The position numbers and the translations under genes are program-made. Under the pieces are notes generated by a model that searched no databases, was not told where the DNA came from, and saw only the letters and a program-made list of their open reading frames with translations. From positions 1 to 5,636 of the forward strand of contig JASHXQ010000223.1 of assembly GCA_030043455.1 (NCBI GenBank): a stretch of DNA of 5,636 bases, in the 5' to 3' direction. The DNA is from Nitrososphaerales archaeon (GTDB taxonomy: Archaea; Thermoproteota; Nitrososphaeria; Nitrososphaerales; CADDZS01). Of the stretch, positions 1-4,292 are shown in pieces. The number at the start of each line of letters is the position of its first letter. Position 1 is the stretch's first letter.

Positions 1-258
1 GCGGATACCGAGTCAGCAATCGTCCTTGGGACGCCACAGGTGATGGCGGCCGCTCTGACCAAGATCGGTATGAGGCAGCTCTATCACGAAAAATACAGCC
101 CTGCAGCAAAGCTCGTGGACTGGTTCCAATTCGATCCGCACCCCCCGATTTATTTCAGGGTAAAACGAATGTCGGAGTTCGACTCTAAAACGCAGGTGAA
201 GCACGCGTTTCTTTTCTCTTTGAGGGACTGCATCACTGGCTTCTTTGCTGCTTTCTAA
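1..258 (+). CDS. HtpX-like M48 family zinc metalloprotease, C-terminal fragment (5' end outside window)
   Basis: The frame is open from base 1 and ends at TAA 256-258, giving the last 85 residues of a longer protein. It opens with ADTESAIVLGTP, which matches the segment after the third zinc-ligand glutamate in M48 peptidases (E-x-x-A-D, then a G-x-P turn). AALTKI and the later DPHPPIYFRVKRM match the conserved 'AL-x-K-I' and 'HPP...R' segments of HtpX-like proteases. The HExxH catalytic motif and the membrane segments would lie upstream, outside the window. Family members are membrane-anchored proteases that degrade misfolded or damaged membrane proteins. The last 25 residues (VKHAFLFSLRDCITGFFAAF and just before) form a hydrophobic tail beyond the usual bacterial HtpX end. 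The GTG and ATG codons at 40 and 43 are internal codons, not starts. Assignment to M48 is fairly secure; the exact subfamily is not. Confidence 0.75.
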   Translation, partial: ADTESAIVLGTPQVMAAALTKIGMRQLYHEKYSPAAKLVDWFQFDPHPPIYFRVKRMSEFDSKTQVKHAFLFSLRDCITGFFAAF

Positions 259-275
259 GGGAGTCGAAACGATCT

Positions 276-283
276 AGTTATAG
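276..283 (+). promoter_or_regulatory. TATA-like box for the thioesterase gene
   Basis: AGTTATAG lies between the protease stop and the thioesterase. With the usual archaeal spacing of about 26 bases from box centre to transcription start, transcription would begin near 305. That is 14 bases before the ATG at 319 and downstream of the TTG at 298. This supports the ATG as the start. The match is by eye only. Confidence 0.35.
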
Positions 284-318
284 CCAGTCACGAAGGGTTG
301 CTTTTCAAGACAGTCAGG

Positions 319-792
319 ATGAGTTTTGAAGAACAGCTGAAGGCGTACGGGGGCTTCAAGGGGCTATTCGCCAGGTTACGCGGTGAAGGAATCAATCTTG
401 AGGCTGAGCTCGAAAGGTTTCTGAAAAGTGAGAGTGGCTTGTTTTCATTAGCAAAATTCTCCGTTAATTCGGTGGGCGATGGGTCCGCGGAGCTGTCTTT
501 TCCTTTCAGTCAAACGATCGCAAGGCATGGAGGTATGGTTCACGGGGGAATCTCATCCTTTGCTCTAGACAACGCGGGCGGCATCGCGGTGATGACCAAT
601 AATACTGGGATAGATCAGGTGACACTCGAGCTGAAAATCAACTTCCTAGAGCCTCTAAGAAGAGAACCGTTCACGGCCAAGGGCTTCGTCATCCGCCACG
701 GCCGAACCACATCTGTTGCCGAAGCAGAGTTACGCGACAATGACGGATTACTTTGTGCCAAAGCTCTTGGAACCTGGTACATGATTCACTGA
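319..792 (+). CDS. PaaI-like hotdog-fold acyl-CoA thioesterase
   Basis: The protein has 157 residues from ATG 319. A longer in-frame TTG start at 298 would add seven residues, but it lies upstream of the transcription start implied by the TATA-like box, so ATG is preferred. Residues 1-45 are a charged, probably helical lead. The hotdog core follows: HGGMVHGGISSFALDNAGG at 70-88, where the HGG loop and Asp84 correspond to the catalytic region of PaaI-type thioesterases. The central strand VTLELKINFLEP is at 101-112, and the strands GRTTSVAEAEL and LLCAKALGTW close the fold. The family hydrolyses acyl-CoA or aryl-CoA thioesters in the cytoplasm, usually as a tetramer of hotdog units. The substrate cannot be read from the sequence. 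No aromatic- or fatty-acid-degradation gene is adjacent, so a housekeeping role in recycling CoA is as likely as a pathway-specific one. Confidence 0.85.
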   Translation: MSFEEQLKAYGGFKGLFARLRGEGINLEAELERFLKSESGLFSLAKFSVNSVGDGSAELSFPFSQTIARHGGMVHGGISSFALDNAGGIAVMTNNTGIDQVTLELKINFLEPLRREPFTAKGFVIRHGRTTSVAEAELRDNDGLLCAKALGTWYMIH

Positions 793-801
793 AAATAAGG
801 C

Positions 802-827
802 GGAGATCCCTTTTGGGATCTTTCTTT
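802..827 (+). terminator. Hairpin terminator after the thioesterase gene
   Basis: A perfect 7-bp inverted repeat, AGATCCC (804-810) and GGGATCT (815-821), encloses a TTTT loop. It starts 11 bases after the stop codon and runs into the T-rich TTTCTTTC. It probably ends transcription of the thioesterase. Archaea mainly use T tracts for termination, so the stem may serve as an mRNA 3' end as well. Confidence 0.6.
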
Positions 828-915
828 CGCTAGTCAGGTCGAGCACTTAAAATAGCGGCCGTAGATGGGAGAAGCACGCTTGCTGACCGGTCAACTTTTT
901 GCGTATGGTATTCAC

Positions 916-944
916 ATCGCGAGCAGTCTCTCCCGTCTCGCGAT
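916..944. repeat. Perfect 8-bp inverted repeat (stem-loop)
   Basis: ATCGCGAG at 916-923 is exactly complementary to CTCGCGAT at 937-944 across a 13-base loop. The right arm can alternatively pair with GCGAGA at 965-970. Confidence 0.7.
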
Positions 945-977
945 CTTAGCACCAACCTCATTTTGCGAGAGTAAGAT

Positions 978-1003
978 GTCTCGTAACGCTGGACGAGACT
1001 TTG
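978..1003 (+). terminator. Stem-loop followed by short T run; possible 3' end of an upstream RNA
   Basis: GTCTCGT (978-984) and ACGAGAC (993-999) form a perfect 7-bp stem around an 8-base loop, directly followed by TTTGT. The shape is that of a weak terminator. Its left arm also pairs with CGAGA at 966-970, which would prevent this stem from forming. Confidence 0.35.
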
Positions 1004-1077
1004 TCCCTGACGTTGTCATGAACTACTAATTGAGGAAAAGATCCGGCCCACAAGATCATGACTTAAAGTGTTGAAAG

Positions 1078-1404
1078 ATGAGTGACCTGCCTTTCAGTGA
1101 ACGGGTGCTGAATACTGTTACCCGTTCGATAGATACAAAGTATGGTGAAGGGGTAAGGCAGGTTCTGTACTGGAAATTTCAAGATCAGACAAAGCTCGAG
1201 CCATCAGATATTGCAAAGAAGCCGCAGTTGTTCGTGGACTGTATGAAACAGATTTTTGGAACCGGGGCCGCCTCCATTGAAAGAACAATAACTGAGGAAA
1301 TGTGCCACGAGTTCAAAATAGTAGTTCCGGGCGAAGCTAGCTTCACCAGGGCTGTGGAGATTGCTAAGTCAAAGAGGTTGAAAGAGGATCTAACAGGAAT
1401 GTAG
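1078..1404 (+). CDS. Small protein of unknown function, 108 residues
   Basis: I cannot name a characterised family. The protein is soluble, with no signal peptide or membrane segment. A mostly helical core at about 6-80 contains VTRSIDTKYGEGVRQVLYW (14-32), a central KLEPSDIAKKPQLFVDCM stretch (39-56) and IFGTGAASIER (59-69). A charged C-terminal helix (88-106) ends it. This layout, with a 'SID...G...vLy...' start and an 'FG-x-GA-x-x-IE' motif near residue 60, generally resembles short unnamed proteins common in Thaumarchaeota genomes; that is recollection, not a search. ATG 1078 was chosen because it gives a full N-terminal helix; GTG at 1105 is a possible shorter start. No Shine-Dalgarno site is visible. 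The gene stands alone, 285 bases after the thioesterase and convergent with adenosine-specific kinase 25 bases on. CCTCCCTCTTTCT after the stop may act in termination. Confidence 0.7.
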   Translation: MSDLPFSERVLNTVTRSIDTKYGEGVRQVLYWKFQDQTKLEPSDIAKKPQLFVDCMKQIFGTGAASIERTITEEMCHEFKIVVPGEASFTRAVEIAKSKRLKEDLTGM

Positions 1405-1417
1405 CCTCCCTCTTTCT
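1405..1417 (+). terminator. Pyrimidine tract after the 108-residue gene
   Basis: CCTCCCTCTTTCT follows the TAG stop directly, in the 25-base space between two convergent genes. Pyrimidine- or T-rich tracts commonly mark archaeal transcript ends, but this one has no stem and only short T runs. Confidence 0.3.
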
Positions 1418-1429
1418 AACTCGTTGATT

Positions 1430-1915
1430 CTATTGCTTGTAACCAATCTTCCTGAGAAACGAACGACGGGTCGAGACATCTGATTCGGTCTCGAGACCTA
1501 ATGGTGAATATCCGTCGATCACCCCGAGAATACCTCTTCCCTGATCGCTTTGAGCAACAATAACTTGGACTGGATTGGCGGTAGCACAGAAAATCTGGCA
1601 GACTTCACTCAAGTTTTTTAGGGCATTGAGGATGTTAATTGGAAAGGCACCCTTCAGATAAATAATGAAAGAGTGGCCTGCACCGATTGCCAGCGCACCC
1701 TTCCCTGCGAGATCTTTCAGATCAGGGTTAGTCCCTTCGCCTCTTACCAATCTGGGCCCAGAAGCTTCGCAGAAAGCAAGCCCGAACTGGATTTCGGGTA
1801 CGCTACCCACAATAGCCTCGTAAAGGTCTTCCGCGGTTTTGATAAAATGAGCCTGACCGATAATTACATTGTTCCCGTCCGGAACATCGATCTGCACCAA
1901 CGACGTTTCGAGCAT
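1430..1915 (-). CDS. Adenosine-specific kinase (PF04008-type)
   Basis: This is a full-length, 161-residue member of the small adenosine-specific kinase family found mainly in archaea. It matches along its whole length: GQAHFIKTAEDLYEA (20-34), FGLAFCEASGPRLVR (44-58), GAGHSFII (78-85), FPINILNALK (91-100), CATANPVQVIVA (110-121), GRGILGVIDG (126-135) and the ending FLRKIGYK (153-160). The family is named for phosphorylating adenosine, which would make it a purine-salvage enzyme, although its fold is unlike PfkB or ribokinase adenosine kinases. ATG 1915 gives the N-terminus MLETSLVQIDVPDG. A TATA-like element on the minus strand (bases 1924-1932) is only 9 bases upstream and would place transcription near 1902, so TTG 1900 or GTG 1897 are serious alternatives. 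The Rieske gene lies 73 bases upstream on the same strand, so co-transcription is possible; no functional link is obvious. Confidence 0.9.
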   Translation of the reverse strand: MLETSLVQIDVPDGNNVIIGQAHFIKTAEDLYEAIVGSVPEIQFGLAFCEASGPRLVRGEGTNPDLKDLAGKGALAIGAGHSFIIYLKGAFPINILNALKNLSEVCQIFCATANPVQVIVAQSDQGRGILGVIDGYSPLGLETESDVSTRRSFLRKIGYKQ

Positions 1916-1923
1916 CGACTACG

Positions 1924-1932
1924 AATAATTAA
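1924..1932 (-). promoter_or_regulatory. TATA-like box near the adenosine-specific kinase start
   Basis: Read on the minus strand this is TTAATTATT, the most AT-rich stretch in the 73-base gap between the Rieske and kinase genes. If it is the promoter, transcription starts inside the longest reading frame, near 1902. If not, the kinase is read from the Rieske transcript. Confidence 0.35.
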
Positions 1933-1988
1933 CGAGAACCTGTTAGAAGTTTTCTCCTGCTGTGTTAGAGTGATCGCCTTAATCCAGC

Positions 1989-2516
1989 TCAGTTTATCCT
2001 GCTATTTCCAACATACAAACTATCCCCCTGAATCAGGACTGCGTACTCTGGTAAAGGGCTCGGCGGTGGACCTCCCTCCACGGTGCCGTCGATAGGACTG
2101 AACACTCCGGCGTGACAGGGGCAATAAATTTCCGAGGACTCGTATTGGACCGTGCATGGCCTGTGGGTACAGGTGGCACTGAAGGCTCTCCACTGAGCGC
2201 TCGCGTACACCAGAATCGAATTTCCAAAGTTGGGATGCGTAAAGTAAGCGTAGCTCTTGCCTGAAAGCTGACTCATGGATGCAACCAAAAAGTATCCACT
2301 TGAGATTTCAGTCGATATTGATTGAACAGTTGCAGTCGAATTAGCTCCTCCCGATCGGCTAATGGTCGGATTTACAACCGGCTGCCCAGGAGGTAACGGA
2401 GAAACGGGCTTCTCGCCATTGGAAACTAAATCACCTAATTCCACAATTCCGACAGTGGCCACGGCAACGAGGGCACCTGTGACCGCTAGACTACGAAGAA
2501 ATTCTCTCCTGTTCAT
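1989..2516 (-). CDS. Tat-exported Rieske [2Fe-2S] protein
   Basis: The protein has 175 residues from ATG 2516. The N-terminus MNRREFLRSLAVTGALVAVATVG is a twin-arginine signal (RR at 3-4) with a hydrophobic stretch that may be cleaved or kept as an anchor. A Pro/Ser/Thr/Gly-rich linker runs from about 36 to 68. The Rieske fold spans about 73-170. CTHRPC places ligands Cys116 and His118 with Cys121; CPCH places Cys132 and His135 with Cys134. Cys121 and Cys134 are positioned for the usual disulfide, so the cluster site is complete. GTVEGGPPPSPLPEY (144-158) is the expected Pro loop. Such proteins carry electrons outside the membrane, for example in bc-type complexes or oxidases. No cytochrome b or other partner is in the window. 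After CPCH the sequence is AGVF rather than GSxY, so the cluster lacks the Ser and Tyr hydrogen-bond donors of high-potential Rieske proteins. Confidence 0.9.
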   Translation of the reverse strand: MNRREFLRSLAVTGALVAVATVGIVELGDLVSNGEKPVSPLPPGQPVVNPTISRSGGANSTATVQSISTEISSGYFLVASMSQLSGKSYAYFTHPNFGNSILVYASAQWRAFSATCTHRPCTVQYESSEIYCPCHAGVFSPIDGTVEGGPPPSPLPEYAVLIQGDSLYVGNSRIN

Positions 2517-2716
2517 TCAGTCCGTCAACTCTCAGAGGTCTTCTATTCCCATTTGATTCTGAATCTTAGAGTGCCTTTCTAGACGCCATGCAAGATTTCG
2601 GCAGAATCCTCCGACTTCTAGGATCACCACTGGCTCTGGGTGAATTATTCCTTTCTTCGGACCAATCGTGCAAGGTGCGATCAGACGAGTGCTCTGACAA
2701 TGGGAGCATGAAGGCT
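2517..2716. other. Divergent intergenic region between the Rieske and ZIP genes
   Basis: About 200 bases separate the two divergent starts. The right end holds the ZIP promoter and dyad, listed separately. For the Rieske gene I see only a weak minus-strand AATAGAAG near 2541-2548, about 26 bases above its ATG, which would suit a leaderless transcript. A loose stem, TCACC (2624-2628) with GGTGA (2639-2643), is too short to weigh. No gene is supported here. Confidence 0.4.
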
Positions 2717-2724
2717 AAAATATG
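2716..2724 (+). promoter_or_regulatory. TATA-like box of the ZIP transporter gene
   Basis: TAAAATATG is a good archaeal TATA-like element. Counting about 26 bases from its centre places the transcription start near 2746, just before ATG 2750 and past ATG 2729. It overlaps the left arm of the dyad at 2718-2739. Confidence 0.5.
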
Positions 2725-2739
2725 ACATATGGCATATTT
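2718..2739. promoter_or_regulatory. Near-perfect 22-bp dyad over the ZIP promoter; probable operator
   Basis: Arms AAATATG (2718-2724) and CATATTT (2733-2739) are exact reverse complements. Between them lies the palindrome CATATG (2726-2731), centred on the same axis. Only one base pair (2725 against 2732) breaks symmetry across the 22 bp. The site covers the TATA-like box and lies upstream of the predicted transcription start, where a bound dimeric repressor would block TBP/TFB. In front of a metal transporter, a metal-responsive regulator of the DtxR/MntR or ArsR type is a reasonable guess, but the regulator is not in the window. Confidence 0.55.
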
Positions 2740-3499
2740 ATCGACGCGAATGGCGAACTTTGCAGAGATAGTACTCTTTTCGTCAATCATGGGGCTATCC
2801 ATTTTCCTTTCCATTCCCATCGTACTTCGAAAGGGAACCGGTCAGCAAACAACGAAGCTTCTCAATGCCATCGCAATCGGGATTCTGGTTTTCTTGATCG
2901 GTGATGTCTTTTCGGACGTCGCTCCTAGCATGTACAATGGTAGCTATTTTGGGTACGGGTCCTCGGTGCCCGTTGATCTGGCATTTGGTTTTTCGTTCGC
3001 GGCCGGATTTTTGGTTTTGTTTTTCTTGGAAAATCGCACGAAAGTGGGACTGACTCCCTCTCGTCTCGCTCTTATCATCGCTCTAGGAATGGGATTTCAA
3101 AACCTCACCGAGGGTCTCGTCTTTGGTTCGTTGGGCGTCACTCTGGGTCTGGCTGGAGCCGCTTTAGTAGTGCTTGTGGGGTTTATTCTCCAAAACATCA
3201 CCGAGGGTTTTCCCATTGCATCTCCATTTTTAGGGCGTACCGAAGGGAGAGTCGTGCAGATGATCTTGCTTTTTCTCGTAGGAGGTTTGCCCACGATAGT
3301 TGGGGGAGCTATTGGATATTTCTACAATGGGACCATTCTCGATGTAGCCTTTGATGGGGCTGCGATCGGAGCCATACTCTACGCAATTCTCCCTATGCTC
3401 AGGATGCTTTTCAGGGATACCGACAGGATCAGCCAGCGTGTCGGCTACATCGGGGTTTTTCTGGGCTTCTTGATCGGCTTTCTTGTAAACCTGATCTAA
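2729..3499 (+). CDS. ZIP-family metal transporter with variant metal-site motifs
   Basis: The frame encodes up to 256 residues with about seven to eight hydrophobic helices: near 11-33, 45-65, 83-101, 112-135, 138-166, 175-198, 203-226 and 237-256. ZIP proteins bring divalent metals such as zinc, iron or manganese into the cytoplasm. The helix 2 segment AIGILVFLIGDVFSDVAP (48-65) fits the family. Helices 4 and 5 carry QNLTEG (124-129) and QNITEG (155-160) where typical ZIPs have H-N-x-P-E-G and H/Q-x-x-x-E-G. Glu128 and Glu159, Asn125 and Gln155 are kept, but the usual helix 4 histidine is Gln124. The helix 6 acidic metal residue is not evident in AAIGAILYAILPMLRML (211-227). ATG 2729 lies inside the promoter dyad; ATG 2750 (249 residues, MANFAEIV) is the more likely true start because it sits just after the predicted transcription start. 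The metal carried is unknown. Confidence 0.8.
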   Translation: MAYLSTRMANFAEIVLFSSIMGLSIFLSIPIVLRKGTGQQTTKLLNAIAIGILVFLIGDVFSDVAPSMYNGSYFGYGSSVPVDLAFGFSFAAGFLVLFFLENRTKVGLTPSRLALIIALGMGFQNLTEGLVFGSLGVTLGLAGAALVVLVGFILQNITEGFPIASPFLGRTEGRVVQMILLFLVGGLPTIVGGAIGYFYNGTILDVAFDGAAIGAILYAILPMLRMLFRDTDRISQRVGYIGVFLGFLIGFLVNLI

Positions 3500-3605
3500 G
3501 ATCGGTGCAATCTCTGGGCAGCAGAGGGATTTAGACCTGCAGACCGTGAACGTTCGCTTCCTCATGAAATCTACTCCAATAGCAAGAGTACTTAACTAGG
3601 CTTTG
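3500..3605. other. Spacer between the ZIP and stress-protein genes, with weak promoter
   Basis: The ZIP stop is followed by a weak 5-bp stem (CTCTG 3512-3516, CAGAG 3522-3526) with no T run, not convincing as a terminator. ACTTAAC (3590-3596) is the only TATA-like element. It predicts transcription from near 3620, between the two candidate starts of the stress-protein gene (3606 and 3636). Confidence 0.3.
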
Positions 3606-4133
3606 ATGGCTAAGGAAAATAGAGAGTTGTCACGAATGTCCGGTGCAACAAGCGATACGCCAACAGAATCCAAAGAAATATTGCCTTTGATTAAGATCCT
3701 CGTCGCAACCGATGGTTCTAACAACGCGGAGAGGGCCGTGAGGGCCGCGGTCCAGCTCGCGAAGCGTTTCAAAGCAGAACTCATTATCTTAAACGTGGTT
3801 ATGGAACTCGTCCCCCCGGTGTATTCTCCAATCGGAGTGGATGTCCCGGCCGTTGACTATACAGCGTACTTGCAGAGAGCAGAGGCCGACGGAAAGAAAA
3901 TTGCGGCAGACGCCGGTAAAATCGTCGAAAGCGAGGGAGTCAAGTACAAAGTGGCAGTTATGAGGAGCGTTACCTCGGTGGCAGAAGCTGTACTCCAGGA
4001 GGCGACAACAGAATCGGTCAACTTGATTGTTATGGGCACGCGAGGCCTCGGTGGCTTCAAGAAACTTCTTCTGGGAAGTGTATCTAGCGCGGTGGTAGAT
4101 CACGCTTCGTGCTCGGTGCTTGTGGTAAGATAG
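3606..4133 (+). CDS. Universal stress protein, ATP-binding (MJ0577-like) type
   Basis: The protein has 175 residues from ATG 3606. A single UspA-type alpha/beta domain runs from about residue 29 to the end. It starts with the strand IKILVATDGS (29-38), where Asp36 is the adenine-site aspartate of the family. Near the C-terminus GTRGLGGFKKLLLGS (144-158) fits the ATP-binding pattern G-x2-G-x9-G-S exactly, followed by VSSAVVDHASCSVLVVR. The protein should therefore bind ATP, unlike the E. coli UspA type that lacks the motif. USPs are cytoplasmic dimers linked to stress survival; their biochemical targets are mostly unknown. The first 28 residues are a polar extension without recognised fold. 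ATG 3636 (165 residues) is an alternative start if the ACTTAAC element is the promoter. A TTG at 3603 precedes the ATG in frame and is not favoured. The gene is convergent with the CBS-HPF gene. Confidence 0.9.
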   Translation: MAKENRELSRMSGATSDTPTESKEILPLIKILVATDGSNNAERAVRAAVQLAKRFKAELIILNVVMELVPPVYSPIGVDVPAVDYTAYLQRAEADGKKIAADAGKIVESEGVKYKVAVMRSVTSVAEAVLQEATTESVNLIVMGTRGLGGFKKLLLGSVSSAVVDHASCSVLVVR

Positions 4134-4152
4134 CAAAGATTGCCGGCTCCCC

Positions 4153-4195
4153 TTTTACAATAGCCACAGGGCTCGTGACAAAGGCTATAGTAAAA
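4153..4195. repeat. 13-bp imperfect inverted repeat
   Basis: TTTTACAATAGCC (4153-4165) pairs with GGCTATAGTAAAA (4183-4195) at 12 of 13 positions around a 17-base loop. Neither strand has a T run directly after the stem, so it is not a textbook terminator. It begins 20 bases after the stress-protein stop and may protect or define that mRNA's 3' end. Confidence 0.65.
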
Positions 4196-4276
4196 CCCCT
4201 TAGGTAAATGAACCAGACCGGAGGGGCCCCCTCGCAGCGAATGCTGCGCGTGCGAGAGAAACGAGGCCGATTTCGG

Positions 4277-4281
4277 AAAAA
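4277..4281 (-). terminator. T tract downstream of the CBS-HPF gene
   Basis: On the minus strand a TTTTT run lies 12-16 bases after the TAA stop. It is followed by a small CCGA-AA-TCGG inverted repeat. T tracts of this size are sufficient for termination in many archaea. Confidence 0.4.
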
Positions 4282-4292
4282 GCCAGTCAAGT

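Larger units (their letters stand above)
831..1077. other. Intergenic region with palindrome and alternative stem-loops; possible structured RNA or long leader
   Basis: No tRNA T-loop consensus or reading frame of note is seen here. A TATA-like CTTAAAATA (846-854) predicts a transcript beginning near 876. Downstream lie a perfect 10-bp palindrome TGACCGGTCA (884-893), a T5 tract (896-900), a hairpin with arms ATCGCGAG (916-923) and CTCGCGAT (937-944), and a hairpin with arms GTCTCGT (978-984) and ACGAGAC (993-999) followed by TTTGT. GCGAGA at 965-970 can pair with TCTCGC (936-941) or, as CGAGA, with TCTCG (979-983), so the stems compete. The region may be a small RNA of about 125 bases, or a structured leader of the gene at 1078. 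Expression is not shown by sequence alone. Confidence 0.35.
4134..4292. other. Hairpin-rich spacer between convergent genes
   Basis: The 159 bases between the stress-protein stop and the CBS-HPF stop hold three inverted repeats in a row: a long imperfect stem at 4153-4195, a G/C stem GAGGGG (4221-4226) with CCCCTC (4228-4233), and CGCAGC (4233-4238) with GCTGCG (4243-4248). I find no tRNA pattern and no convincing reading frame. A shared 3' region with transcript-end structures, or a small RNA, would both fit. Confidence 0.4.

Noticed and set aside
831..1077. Possible tRNA or C/D box RNA
   Set aside because: No T-loop GGTTC consensus, no acceptor-stem pairing, and no paired C and D boxes at proper spacing were found.
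1472..1500. GTCGAGAC and GGTCTCGAGACC palindromic sequences, similar in core to the non-coding stems near 980
   Set aside because: They fall within the conserved coding region of adenosine-specific kinase and are explained by codons there.
1673..2095. 140-residue plus-strand reading frame across the kinase and Rieske genes
   Set aside because: It is antisense to two clearly recognisable genes and shows no motif of its own.
2566..2820. 84-residue minus-strand reading frame over the ZIP promoter
   Set aside because: It starts inside the ZIP gene, covers its promoter dyad, and has no recognisable features.
3512..3526. CTCTG/CAGAG hairpin after the ZIP gene
   Set aside because: Only five base pairs and no T run follows, so it cannot be called a terminator.
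3789..4136. 115-residue minus-strand reading frame
   Set aside because: It is antisense to the universal stress protein, with His/Cys/Arg-rich content typical of shadow frames.
4084..4290. 68-residue minus-strand reading frame in the convergent spacer
   Set aside because: It overlaps the stress-protein 3' end and is composed of hairpin-forming DNA; no start signal or motif supports it.
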